DNA from: Blastomyces gilchristii SLH14081
Lineage: Eukaryota > Ascomycota > Eurotiomycetes > Onygenales > Ajellomycetaceae
Reading direction: 5' to 3'
Assembly (NCBI RefSeq): GCF_000003855.2
Contig: NW_003101661.1
Span: 251,663-315,662 of the forward strand
DNA: 64,000 nt
The position numbers and the translations under genes are program-made. This document shows, piece by piece, positions 12,387 to 24,621 of the stretch (positions are counted from its first letter, which is position 1; each line of letters begins with the position of its first letter). The notes under the pieces are model-generated. The model was given only the letters and a program-made list of their open reading frames with translations. It did no database searches and was not told the DNA's origin.

Positions 12387-14384
12387 GGAAGTAAGAGAGT
12401 CGGAATCGCAGCTTGGCGGGGGATTAAAAATTAAAAGACCGGTGAAGGGAAAAAGGATAAAAATAATATAGGCAAATGACGGGCTAGAATATTAAGAGAG
12501 AACGGGAGGGAGAGCTCTTGCTGGTCTGCGACAGGATTACATTCAGAATCGGATTTGCTTGCGTGACCAGCTCTGCGAATTGGTCGGGTAAATAGCGGAA
12601 CTTGGTCAGTGAGCGCATCAATTGTAGTATTCCCTCCGTAACCGACTGAAGAATAACAAACGCATCTCAGAAACAATGGAATAAATGGAGGATAACAATG
12701 TTTGGGATGACAATGCATACCAAAGGGACGGGGAGCGGATGAAAATATCGCGGTGGAACGGCGGTAGGGTAGGGCAGTCTTTGGTCTTCCTTGGACCAAA
12801 TCCCCTGAGGCACGCACGGACAAAATATTTCCCTAAAAGAGGAGAGTAACTAAATCACTGACTGTGGCGATAGTTAGCAGCCAGGCCTCGAGATGACGGG
12901 GCCAAATCCTGTTTGTTGTGCTTGGTGTGGTGTGCCGCTGTTGGCAACAAGAATAATGATTCAAGGCCACACGGGGAGAGGGGGAGAAACAAATGTCCGT
13001 TAGTTAATGGCTGTTCCTGCAGGGCATTTCAGCCGCGGTGCGGTGGGCTAGTTAGTTTTATTGAGTGCTGGAGCCGCAACTGTCGTTGTCACGCTCAGGC
13101 TTCTCCTTTCTTTTTTCTTCTTTTGTTTTTCTTTTGTCCTCTCCCCCGTTTTTGGCCAGCGGACTGACTGACTAGTTAGTTAGTGGAGGGGCACTGCGCT
13201 ATAAAGACAGTGGATGGGATGAGATGGGTGAGTGGCGGGATGGGTCGCAGCAGGATCTGGGGATGAATATTTAAGAACAGGAGTGGAGTTACACAACCCT
13301 TATTTATATATAGTTATATGTATATATATATATATATACCTTTGCATAGTAGAAATAGTAGTTAATAGAACTCGAGATGGTTACTATTAATAAACATAAG
13401 GGATGTTTGACTGATACATGTTATTCAATAGATGAGTGAGGGTTCGAATACATACCTCCTCGGTCCCCTGAAACTCCGCTCGATCGCGATCCTTGGAACA
13501 GGCTTTGAATAAGTATAACTATTTGACTTCGCGGTATTTGCGGAGCCGAACCGGGAACAGCCAGGCACAGGGTTTTTTTTGGGTTCAAGCGACCTCTTAG
13601 TTATCCGATCTCTACTATGCTATGGCCTAAAGTTATGGGCAACATCTCGCTAACCGCTGATCCTAGGCAAGGTTCCCCCCTGACAGGGCTCGTGGGTGGG
13701 TGGCCGCGATATTCGAGGTCAAGCGTTCTACACAATAAAAATTAAAATTAAAATTAAAGTGGTGAAAAGATCATGTACAGACATAGCTATAAACTATAAC
13801 TATCCCACCATAAAACCTAACGAAAAATTTCTTGAAACATCTTTGCGAAGAGATACATTTCTAATTCCTCGTGCCATGGCGTCTCCCTTCATACCTTTTC
13901 TCCTGGAATATATGCTTCCTGCCGCCAATTTCGTCTACTGAAGATCGACCCTTAAAGTGTGAAGAAGTATATAATTGTCTTAATTTACAGCGGTTAATTA
14001 TCTGCTTGGATGAAAGGAGAAGGGAAAAATAATGGGGGCCGCTGGAGGTAAAACAATGAACGCGTAAACGAGTGATTGATATAAATAAGGCTATGAAAAA
14101 GGGATAGGTAGAAAGGGAGCATGGAAGATCAAAAGTAATAGCCAAAGAGGTGGGTGGCATATATGAGAAAGAAAAGCAAATGAATGTAAAACAAAACTAG
14201 TAAGATGAAATCGCGATAGAAGAACCAAATAAGAGACGAAAGGAGGATTGTAAGTTGAACGTAATTACGTGCATCGGATTCGACCCCTCAACGCCAATAA
14301 TATCATTTCCAAAAATCAATAAGTCGGAGAAAATATCGAACGCGATGATCGAAGAAACAAGACACAAACTTTTTTTCCCCTCAA
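12387..14384. other. Intergenic region between DOCK gene (5') and sec3 (3')
   Basis: This 2-kb gap holds the DOCK 5' region and the sec3 3' region. It contains pyrimidine-rich tracts near 13100-13150, a (TA)n run at 13321-13338, an AAAATT hexamer run near 13740-13757, and a GC-rich block at about 13440-13690 that includes a B-box-like GGTTCGAAT and a T8 run. Frames of 80-130 residues here have no recognisable protein character. Confidence 0.5.
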
Positions 14385-17300
14385 TCATCGCTTGAACATG
14401 GCTACAGCCTCCTCCTTCCGCCACTCCAATTCCATCTGTCCCTCGTAAACCAAGTCAATTATATGTCTCACACGGTCATGTATGTCTGAATACTGCGTCT
14501 CGCATTCTCTCAACACCTTCACCACCAAACTGCGCGAAACACCTGGATCGTCGGCATCTCCAAAATGCTTCTCAATACGCTTCTTCAGAGCATCAATGCC
14601 CCGTCGCAGCTCTTTCGTATCGTACGAGGTGAGAAGTTTCTTCGCAACGACACGTGAATGGCTGGTACGGAGGGCGATATCGGTTGGCGTCGCGGCTGTC
14701 TGGAGGAGGGACTCCGTAGACTCGATAAAGTCAAGCAGTTTACCAAGAGGCCGGCGGATCACAGCATCTATATACAACCGCAAGTGTTCGCGTAAATCGT
14801 GCGCAGCCCGATCTTTCCATTCGGTTAAAATGATGTTATCGCGGGAGTCAACTTCTTCAATGTAATGATTCATATTCTCAATCAAGAGGATATGATAATT
14901 CAGTGCCTCTTTGTCTTCTGGGTCCTGACCACCTCCGGACGCAACAGATTGCTGGCCAGGTGCTTCCTTGGCGATAAACTTCAGACTGTCCCACATGGCG
15001 CGGTTGATTTTCTCATAGGCATCATTCACGCAAAAACGGATGTCAAAGGTTTCTTGCGATGGCAATGAAATCATATTTTCTATCGATGCAGAGAAATTAG
15101 GGAAAATTCTCATGAATGAAATAACTCCTTTACGCTTGTTGACCTTGAGTTTCGTTTCTTCGATGGCACGGATTTGTTCGTCGACGAACCGGTTGAAAAG
15201 TCCCATGAAGCGAGAATGAATTTTGTGAAGACTGCGAGCAATGAATTCCTGGCTTGTTTCATCAAAAACTGACCTCTTTCTCTCCAAAGCAAATAAGATG
15301 CCAACTCCTTGCCTGTTTGTCTTGTTAGCTCAGCGATAGGTTTGAAGTTTTGGTGGCACAAACTTACAATGGATCTTCTCTAATGGCCCAGTCCGCTAGA
15401 TTCTGCATATCAGAGATCCAGGGGGAGAATATTGCTTCCATAATCCGCTCAACCTTCTTGGCCATTTCGCGATCTGGGTCGTAAGACTCATTGCCACTCA
15501 AATTGGGTAGTCGTCGATCCTCTGGTCGAGCAGCTGAAATTAAATCCTGGAACTCGACGTTCGAGAGTGAGGTCAGATGGAAAAATTTCACGATAAAGTT
15601 TTGTTCTTCAGCAATTAGCTTCGTTGTGTCTTCTAACGAACCGCCGAAAACTTCGTAGGGCTCTATTTTCCCGCCAGCTTTATCCACTGCTGGCATTCGC
15701 GAGGTCCCAGCGACGCGGACTGTTTTGCCTCGCCTCACTGTCAACTTCCGGGCGGCAGTGGTGATACCCTCCCCATCCCGTTCCTTGTCTTGATACGTGA
15801 ATAGCAGCTCTTGTTCATCGCCGGTAGGCTTCCGCGCTTCACGCTTCCAGGCCATAGTATTATCCCTGAACTCATTCTGATATGGTTTCTTCATCTGCTG
15901 CCCATATTGCGTAGTAATGGAAGTCCAGTCTGCTGTGCTAACCTCCCGAGCGAAAAGCATTAAGGCATTGTACATCCAGAGGTCTTGCCTGGCGGCATCA
16001 TGAGCACCCAAGAAAACTTTTGCTGACTTAGAGCTCGCGATCGAATCCACCGTTTTTTGCTCCGCAATTTTAAAGGAGAGCCCCATGTACTGCTTCAAAC
16101 GCTGTAAGAAAAGTTGGGTTTCATCACGGTATTCACCTGTTTTCTCCTTCACCGCGCGCATCTGGCCAACTTCGGTATCAGCATAGACGCCAATTGCACC
16201 ACGATCGCCAGCAGCATCCGCTAGTCGCTTTTTATTTATCCTAATATCAGGATCAATCGTCACCATTGCTTCGTACAGGAGGGAAAGGGAAGATTCTGTC
16301 TCCTCGATGCCTTCTGCGCTGCTTAAGGATGCTTCTCGGAGAGGTCGAAGGTCCTCGGAAGAAATGGAAATGGTTTTGAGGAGGTTTTGTAGCTCATTTT
16401 GGAGAAGTTTTTGATTCGCTGTTTGGACCTGCAAACCTTGAGATTGTGCTTCGATATAAGCGACGTCATCCACAAGGGTCTAGGATTCGTTAGCACAATT
16501 GGTATCAGACGCATTAGGGTGGGAGGTACTTGCATTCAGTTCATGTGCGTATAGCATCAGTAGGCCATCCAGTTCATCGCATTCGGCAATGGCTTTGTCA
16601 AATAGTTTTGAGAGTTGGTCCACCTTGCCTTCCTGCTGCTCGAGATGTCCCAGCCAGCTACTTGCTTGTACCCGACCTATCTCTCGCCGGACATCTGCCT
16701 CGAGATCGTCAATCCGTTTGTCCTCGCTCAGTCTCCCATTCCATCCTAGGTCACTTAGTATATCGTCGAAGTATCCTCCCCTACCCTCCAAAAGGCTTGG
16801 GTCTATGGCAAGAGCGGTACAATATTGTGCCGTATTGTCCTCGCGGCGCTGGCGCCGGCGTTCTTCTTGTGACGGTGGCACTTTCGAGTGAGTGGTACCT
16901 GCCGTACTATCGATAGGAACTGGACTTTCCTTTGATGGCTGAGGTTGGGGTGCGGGCTCAGCAAGCTGGACTTTAGGCACTTCTTGAACCTTGGGCGCTT
17001 CCATTGGAGGAACAAACGGTTGTGTGTCCCTTGTTGATGACTCTATCGAAGGGGGCCCAGTAGTTTCAATGGAATCATCAGTCATCTTCCTAGATAGGGG
17101 CGCCGGAATCACACCGGTAATACCGTCTGGCTCATCTCCACTTTTCTCCTTGGTGGCCAGCAATCTATCTGCCGCACCCCCCGGTCTAGGTTTGAAAGCA
17201 CCATATGTAGTGGCTGCCTTTCGGAGTGTAGACGCGAGTTCCGCCGGCTTCTTTTTCACCATTGGACCGAGACCTGGACGATGTGTCTCTCCTTCTCCTC

Positions 17301-19149
17301 CTTCCGTAGGAGCGGTTTCAGGTGATTCGGTGAGTGTAGTAGGTTTGATTGAAGATGAAAGTATTTTAGGTACATCGGATATTTCGCCCATGACAGGGCT
17401 CTCGGCTGCGTCAGGCGACAGTTCTCTAACAACGCTTTCAGGTTCGTTTACCGAGCGAGTATAAGATTTGGTATTACTACTAACGTCTCCAGAACATGGT
17501 CGCAGCGACATAGGAACGTGCCGTTGGGCGCTGGTGGATTCCGGCACCCCTGTGGATTTCTCACTCCCTCTAGAAAGAGAACGCGCACCAAGATTTAGGG
17601 AAGCTTCTGAAGTGAAAGGAGTGACAAAGCGATCCTCCGCCTCGCTTTTACTACTTTGAACCTCAGAGCTACCAATGGTAGACATCGGTGGACGTCCCAA
17701 CGGTGTAGGAGCCGATGGCTGGACAGAATCCAGCAGGACTGCTCTACTTTTAGGGACTTCTGAATCAATTTTAGCACCAGATTCCGAAGTGGATATCTTG
17801 CTAGATTCAACGGGTCGACCATTATCATTCGAAACTGGGCTTCGTGCCGGACGAATGCCATTTTCGATGTTAAACTGCGTTCTAGGCTGGTTACCGGTCG
17901 AACTTGATAAAGGATTGGGAGCTGGCGATAGAGCAGGAGGCCGGGTCCGGGGTGGCTGGCCCGCGTGAAATGGTGTTGGGGTGTGGGAATTATTGAGGGT
18001 ATTGTTTCCGGATGGCTTCGGAGACAGCTCACCTCGAAACCCTTGTTGAGAAGTCTTAGACGCGGGGAGCTCAGGGCGTGGTCTTTGTCCTTCATCCTGC
18101 GCTGGAGGAGTGTGTAAGAACTGTTCCCGGGACGCCTGCAACCTATGTTCTCTTGCTCCATCGCGGCTGGGAAGCCGGTTGGCAGAATATGGCGGTTGCG
18201 GGACGTTGAATTGGTTTTGCGCCGACCTGGTCTGCGGTCCAGGACTCTCTGGGCGGCCGAGGGGAGGAGCACGAGAACCTGAGGAAGGTCCATTTTGCGG
18301 AATGGGAGCCACAGTACCGGTAATCATGTCTCGATCGCGAGGGTCGAAACCAAGCAGTTCCGGAACCTTGCCACCAGTATATTTCTTATATATCTTCACC
18401 AAACTGCCAATAAAAAAATCCTTCTCCTTGAGGCTGGCAGCTTGCCAATAGTAAGGTTTGGATACGGTCACTACGAATCCAATATTCGATGCCCACATTT
18501 TCTGTTGTTGCTCAGCAGGGCTCGATACAGGCATGTGTTCGTAAATCTGGATTCGGGATAAGTCGTCCAACAGCCATGTTTTGCCGATTGAAAATGTACC
18601 GTCATTGTTCTCTCTCGCTTTATGCATGCGAACCCTCCCAGACTTTCTCACCGAAACGATTATCACACGAGCCTTTTTATTTTCAGGGGGTGAGTTTGGC
18701 GGAGCAGGTGTTGAAGGGAACGCCGCATCCTCGGTAATTCGTATATGCGTAATATAGGACTCGAGAACTATACGAAACCACATTGTTAGCAGCAGAAGCT
18801 ACACCCAGTAGAGTGTGCAAATTTTGCTCCAGTACAGCAGTGTCTCCCAGGTAAAACCCCATGGGGGTTATCCGCTAAGCATTTTTGTCCGTTACAAATG
18901 CTGTTAATGCGTTGGGTATTGCGGATTCGGCATGCAATCCTGCGATGACGCACCTGAACCATCCACATCTTGCTTGCTAAAACAGCTTTGGATCAGCCGC
19001 CGCTTCTCGTCCTCGAATCTCTCTGCCCTGGACATTCCCACTGGCCCAGGGTTTGCGCCGCTACCATTGTGTACCTCCGCCATGGGCCGTCGTTCGTTTG
19101 GGGGGGAGATATTGGAAGGCAGCCCGCGAGGGCGATCGCGGCCGCTCAT
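14385..19149 (-). CDS. sec3: Exocyst complex subunit Sec3
   Basis: Model: complement of join(14385..15312, 15368..16479, 16534..18767, 18954..19149), 1489 residues. Sec3 is the exocyst subunit that marks sites of vesicle tethering at the plasma membrane through phosphoinositide and Rho binding. The first exon encodes MSRAERFEDEKRRLIQSCFS and splices (GTGCGT to TATAG, branch GCTAAC, 186 bp) into VLESYITHIRITED, the start of the Sec3 PH-like PIP2-binding domain (about residues 65-215). A long Ser/Pro-rich linker follows, then coiled coil around DECDELDGLLM and AYIEAQSQGLQVQTANQKLL, then the Sec3 C-terminal helical region to the stop. The last intron is GTAAGT to ACAG (15313-15367). The middle intron has a GC donor. 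Start chosen at 19149 as the first ATG of the open frame; a later ATG at 19083 is possible. All joins keep frame. Confidence 0.93.
16480..16533 (-). other. 54-bp GC-AG intron of sec3
   Basis: The exon joins HELN to TLVDDVAYIEAQ only if the donor is GCAAGT; branch GTGCTAAC and acceptor CCTAG are present. The nearby GT (four bases into the intron) would break the frame. GCAAGT is the usual context of rare GC donors. Confidence 0.85.
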
Positions 19150-19924
19150 GATCACAATTCACCCGGAGAGGAGTTCATCGAAACACTTGGAGTAATTCAA
19201 GCATGCTAGAAGGATAAATAGCGCAAAATACGAAGGAACAGGTTATGCCACGTTGAGAGCTGTAGCGATCGTGTTAGTTGCTCGACAAGAACGGATCGTG
19301 ATCGATAGTCGTCGAGATGTCGTCGGGAGAGGGAGTTGCTTCTTTTGGCGGGAACTAACCTGTTGCCTCAAGCTAGCGGCTGGTACATGTACCTGGTAAC
19401 TACTTGACGGATCAGTCAATGGCCCCCCTGCAGCCGGCCCAGCAATGTCCGCTTGCTGGCTAAAATAGGTAAAATTGAGTTCTACGGAGAAGGAGAACGC
19501 GGACGTATGTGATCTATCCATCCCAATGCCACAATGTGCACTATCTTTGTATTATCTCTACTTTCTCTTGATATGACTCTCTTTGCCTGAAGGTACCAGA
19601 TCATATTGGAGCAAAGGCCGTATGTATGATGTATGGTATTAAATCCGTTTCATAGTTCCACACTAGTAAACAATTATATAAGCAAATTGGTCCCCCGTAC
19701 CATTCCTAGTACAGCCTAGCGTTATTGCCTAACTTCGTCTAGCGTCCGTACCGTCAGCCTTGGTGGTTCCACCACAAACCTAAACTTTGTTGCTTTTTTT
19801 TTTCGAGCTTTGATCATCTCGAACGACACCAATAACTTCTCACGCGGTAACAATTGAACTGCTCTCAAGCTTATCAAGCTCATTGTGTGTCTTATGTGTC
19901 TGTGACACCACACAAGCAGTCAAG
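19150..19924. promoter_or_regulatory. Divergent promoter region, sec3 / SRP40-like gene
   Basis: A 775-bp gap between head-to-head genes. Short frames inside (for example 19243-19521 on the minus strand) lack protein character and are probably 5' UTR. No specific factor site was identified. Confidence 0.5.
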
Positions 19925-21447
19925 ATGGCACTCTCCAAAGATGTCAAGAAATCTTCCAAAAAGGCCTCCACTACCTCTGTCAAAAAGTCGGTTGCCTCGA
20001 AGCCGAACAATGGCAAGGTTAGTCAATCCAAGCTGTCTGTCACTTTGCTCATTAGACATGCATTGCAACCCGGTCCTAATTGGATTTCCGCAATCAGGGC
20101 GTAAAAGAGAAAAGCACCTCTTTCTCTAGGAAGGCGGCCTTATCCCCTGCTCTCTTAGATGCTATTAACGACTTCCTTAATGCTTACGGCTTCAACAAGA
20201 CCAGCAAGGCTTTCGCCGTAGAGCAGAAGGAGAATGAGTCGATTACGAAGGCGAAAATCAGGACAACTGGTAAAACCACCACGAAAACACCTTTTTTGGT
20301 CGAGATTTTTGAGGACTGGGAACGCAATCACAAAGCGCAACGTTCAGAGGAGAAAGAAGAGAACAGCGTTGACACCGACGAAAGCGATTCGAGTGACTCG
20401 GATTCCGATGCCAGCTCGTCCGAATCCAGCGATTCTGACGTTGCCATGGAGAGCGCACATTCGTCCTCCTCGTCCTCGGAAAGTGACAGCAGTGATGAGG
20501 ACGCCGAGAAGGCGCCCGTCGCCCAATTGAACAATTTAAAGCGCAAACACCATGGCAATTCGAGTTCCTCGTCTTCCGATTCTGGCTCAGATAGAGCCCG
20601 TCCTCAGGCGAAGCGAACAAAACTAGCTACTAAGAAATCAACATTGAAGGCAGCAGCAAAGCTATCCTCCACTTCGGAATCTTCGTTCGAATCATCCTCA
20701 GGCTCTGGTTCTGACTCCGATTCCAACTCCGATTCCGGTTCCAACTCTGATTCCAACTCTGATTCCGATTCTGATTCCGATTCTGGCTCTGACTCTTCGT
20801 CTACATCCGAATCTGTGAAATCGAAAAAGAAACCAGTTTCCAAATCAACTGACGTGGCTGCCGCCCAGATTCCACTTCCCGAGTCTGGCGAAAACGATTC
20901 CAGTGACTCTTCCTCATCATCGTCATCATCTTCTTCGGACTCATCCGATAACGATGGCAGCTCGGGCCTCAGACGATCAACAGAATCAAGTGCAACACTG
21001 GAAGCTAGCTCCTCGCCTAGCGACCCCTCTTCTGATTCCTCCTCAAATTCATCTACTTCCAACTCTTCTACAAGCAAGAAGAAAAGTAAGAAACAGACAG
21101 GCAGCCAATCCAAATTCACCGCCTCCTCCACCACCCTCAACAGGAACACCTTTAGTACTTCCACACCCAACGTTGTTTCAACACCACTCTCCACCCCAGC
21201 CGTATCTACTTCGCCCGCTAAGCGTTCGGGGGCTAAACCGACCCCTTTGGCGCAAGCCAGCGAGCTACCACACAACCATCCCTCCAATGCTTATATTCCA
21301 TACGCGTATGCGGAACGTGCACACAAGGATCTCTCAGTCACCCGCGGAAAGGGGTTCACAAAGGAGAAGAATAAGAAGAAGCGCGGCTCCTACCGGGGAG
21401 GACCCATAGACATAGGCCCCGGAAAATCATTCAAGTTTGAAGACTAG
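19925..21447 (+). CDS. SRP40: SRP40/Nopp140-like nucleolar phosphoprotein with LisH motif
   Basis: Model: join(19925..20017, 20098..21447), 480 residues; intron GTTAGT to TCAG with CTAAT branch. A chaperone-like nucleolar phosphoprotein acting on snoRNPs and Pol I assembly in the known family. The N-terminus is Lys/Ser-rich, then a LisH motif (ALLDAINDFLNAYGFNKTSK, about residues 45-75). A long middle of acidic Ser/Asp/Glu runs broken by basic patches (RPQAKRTKLATKKS) is the CK2-phosphorylated repeat of Nopp140. The C-terminus is the conserved SRP40_C module: PYAYAERAHKDLSVTRGKGF, then KNKKKRGSYRGG and a KFED end. The Ser-Asp codon repeats create long meaningless open frames on the opposite strand. 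Confidence 0.92.
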
Positions 21448-22108
21448 TGCTGGGAATCGTAACTACAAGATCTCAGTGCTGAGCAGATGCACACTCTTTC
21501 ATATCTCGCGACTTACCAAAAGAAGAAAAAATATTTTATTCTTCAGCTAGCTCTTTGTTTGCTATTTTTCATTCCCATACCAGAGTCTCTTCCTTTGTGT
21601 TCCGTTGACTTCATTAATTCTCCAGGTCTCGCCACCCCCACGACCTATCAAGTTGGAACTTTTCCTGTACGCTGGCTGGACGGTTCGTTAATTTGCTGTT
21701 ATGAAACCTCTATTACCAAAAATTAGATCAGTAAATCCTGTAGCGTTCTAGCGAGATAGAATGTCAGAACACACCGTCTTTATTACCTATATTGAGATAT
21801 AATCTGCAAGATGAGGCCAGCAACCGTTTGTTTTACTAGTTACTTACCATCTTGCGCTAAATGCTCAGTAATATCCATTCTGCTGGTGGGAATGCAAGCT
21901 ATATATGGAATCATCAGTAGTAAACTCTAGATATGGAAGGAAATTCCATGCGCTAGAATTTCTAGGAGGCAATATAAATCTAAGCGTCTATATGAACTCG
22001 GATAACATGGATAGGGAACCAACGCAATGAGAACCAAATTAAATATATATAACAGGACTTCCGCGATAATATAACCCAGAATACTGAACAGAAATCTCCA
22101 TCCATCGG
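21448..22108. other. Convergent intergenic region
   Basis: 3' flanks of the SRP40-like gene (+) and the F-box gene (-). No gene or repeat recognised. Confidence 0.5.
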
Positions 22109-24210
22109 TCAAGCCCTTGTCCGCCTCCCCCTCACCCTCTTCTTCCCTTTAACCAACGGCTGCCACCAGCGCGGATCCCAGCCAGGAACCCTTCCTTGAT
22201 TGGCTCCATCGCCGTCCCTTTCCCAACTCCCCACGACTTTATGTAACGAATGCTGCATCATCAACTTAACTCCCTTCCCCCTATCCTCGGGTAATGGCCG
22301 CTCATAGCACGACAGATCAAACGGGCGCACACTAGAGCTGGACGAATGTACAGGTAGATGGTTACCTATACCGGCATTTGCGTCCGCATATGCAGTAGCA
22401 TCCACGTCCAAACCGAGCCCGAGATTCTGTTCATACCATTGCCGATGTGGACCGGTGATGTCGTCCGTTGATGCAAAATCGAGACGGATTACGTTTGCCT
22501 CCACGCCGACGTAGACTGTTGAGGAGGATGGAGAAGGAACGGACATGGTGTATATCGGTCCCCGGTAACGGAGGTTGTCACGGAACAGAGGCGCACGGTT
22601 CGAGGGACGGACGGGTGGGCGGTTGGAGAGGAATACGGAAACGTCGCGGCGTGGGTAGCGTAGTGAGTCTTTCAAGATTTTCTCTGAAGCTGGGGTTTCT
22701 ACGTTTTGCAACTGGAAATTGTGGAAGCCATTGCTCGTTTGGCGGTAGTGGTGATTCTGGTGGTTCTGCGAATGTAAGGGAGCGGGGCGAGCATCCAGAT
22801 AAGAATATCTATTCGGCATGCGCATGTCGAAAAATTTGACAGTGGCATTTATACCGCTGCCAACAAGGAAGCATTCGCGCCCTATTGGTTGGATGACATA
22901 TATCAGACTGTCATCCACGGTATCGATATAGGAGGAAACGTAAGGTTTTGGCGAACGCAAGTCATGAAGCCTTGATCCAGAGTCAGTGAGGAGAATCATT
23001 GGAAATAATAGGACTGGCCACGATATATCGGTAGGGTAGTCAAAGGTGCATACCGGACTTTACTATCCTCCCACCCTGCCAGGAAGAGATCTCCTGCCCT
23101 TCCACCAGTACGTGATGTCACTGGCAGAGGTTCAATTGTTTGCACTTGGGACTTTCTCATTAGACCACCCTCATCGGAATCATCCATTTTGAAATCACGA
23201 GTTCTGGTGACACCGGTGGGCGTCAAGTCATAGACACGTATTGTATCAATGGCGCTGTCGGATCCAACAGCTATTCGTTCATCACATAAAAGCCGTGAGC
23301 ATTTATGCCTAGCAAAACCATGAGCAGTAGTTTTGAGTATGTCTAAGGGTTGCAATTCATCTTCTTCGGCATCAGCTCTGAAGAAGGCAATAGCCCGTCT
23401 TCCTAGAGTTGCAGCCAGCAATCTTTGAGGCCCCGCACTCAGATCTGTTTTCTCGAGACTATTTGATTCTCCCGTGATGTAACGTTTCTTCAGAACGCTG
23501 CTTCCCGTCCCTGGAGAAATAGCCATTCGAAGAAGGCTTCCATTACGACGTCCGAATATGATATCTTCGCTCTCAGTACCTGGTTCCCCGTATGTTGAGG
23601 GTACAGCATGAACCCCAGCAATATCATCCCAGCTGTTAACCCCGTGAAGATCATTAAAAACAGCCCAGGTCACACCGTCTCGACTTCTTCCAATACTCCT
23701 TCTGTGCCTTGCGACTTCAATGTCAGGTTCAACTCGATGTTCCCTTTTGTTATTTTTGCCATAAAGGCTCAAATCCGTAACACGGATATTTAAGTCCGCG
23801 CCGGCACCCCAGACGAGGACTTCTTTCCTACTATGCCAGTTATTGCCACACCAGACTTCGTAGCTATCAATTACCGGTCTATATCCAAGCGTTGGGTGAT
23901 CCGTCCGGACCGTCCTTGGGTGACCGATCCGCCGAGCATTTTGAGGAGGTAGAACAAAACGGCCAATAATTGCTTTGCGATCGAAAGCCCTCGACCGTGA
24001 AGTTAGGGCACGAGCCGCATCAACCCAGAACGGTGGGACATCAATGGACTCAAAACGGCTTTGTACGAACGCCTGAAAAATGCGGTAATTCCCTGCGGAG
24101 ATAATCTCGTGTAGTCGCCGGCAGGTTAGGGCGAGGTTATGAACACAGCTGGCGGTGGACAGAAAACTGACGATATGGTAGACAATATCGGATGGTAGGT
24201 CTAGAAACAT
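22109..24210 (-). CDS. F-box protein with beta-propeller-like C-terminal region
   Basis: Model: complement of join(22109..22970, 23054..24210), 672 residues; intron GTATGC to ATCAAG (83 bp), joining EDSKVR to LHDLRSPKPYVSS. The N-terminal F-box (FLDLPSDIVYHIVSFL then LALTCRRLHEI, residues 2-45) should bind Skp1 in an SCF ubiquitin ligase. The rest contains WD-like strands (LFLAGWEDSKVRLHDLRSP, VKFFDMRMP, IRVYDLTPTGV) suggesting a degenerate propeller as substrate-binding part. The substrate is unknown. A His/Gln/Asn-rich stretch (HSQNHQNHHYRQ) lies in the C-terminal third and a basic RGRRTRA ends the protein. Divergent from the P450 gene, sharing a 411-bp upstream region. Confidence 0.85.
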
Positions 24211-24621
24211 TCCCAGATCTCAATAGAAAATACTTTTTGCCATGGAATTCTAGTTCTGGTGTCGTCAGTAGCCGGCAGGAAAATAGGGCATGTCCGGAGT
24301 TTTTATATTTTGATACAACCCAAGCCGCCTCCTTGTTGCCTGCCCCCTGCGCAAGAGCGACAAGCCGCCAGGCGCCAGAACCGTATATTCGTTATGTAAG
24401 CTACCACCTCCACAGGCTCAGATATCAGCTACCTACTCAGCCGTCTCTTCTTTTTTCTACAAGAGGAGCTTGATGCCGATTTTACCTTATGTACGGAGTA
24501 TGAAAGAGGTGCAAGGAAGTCCGTTCGTGTTCCAATAATAAGACCCCTTGGCTATTTATCTCTATTCTACTCAGGGCAAATCCTCAACAATTACCCCCGG
24601 CACGTCACCGGGACCATTGAC
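24211..24621. promoter_or_regulatory. Divergent promoter region, F-box gene / cytochrome P450
   Basis: A 411-bp gap between the start codons of two head-to-head genes. No operator or transcription factor site was assigned. Confidence 0.5.

Noticed and set aside
12431..12823. 130-residue minus-strand frame upstream of DOCK
   Set aside because: No domain, no bias typical of coding DNA, and positioned as 5' UTR.
20604..21287. 227-residue acidic frame antisense to the SRP40-like gene
   Set aside because: It arises from Ser-Asp/Glu codon repeats read on the other strand; the sense strand has an intron, LisH motif and conserved C-terminus.
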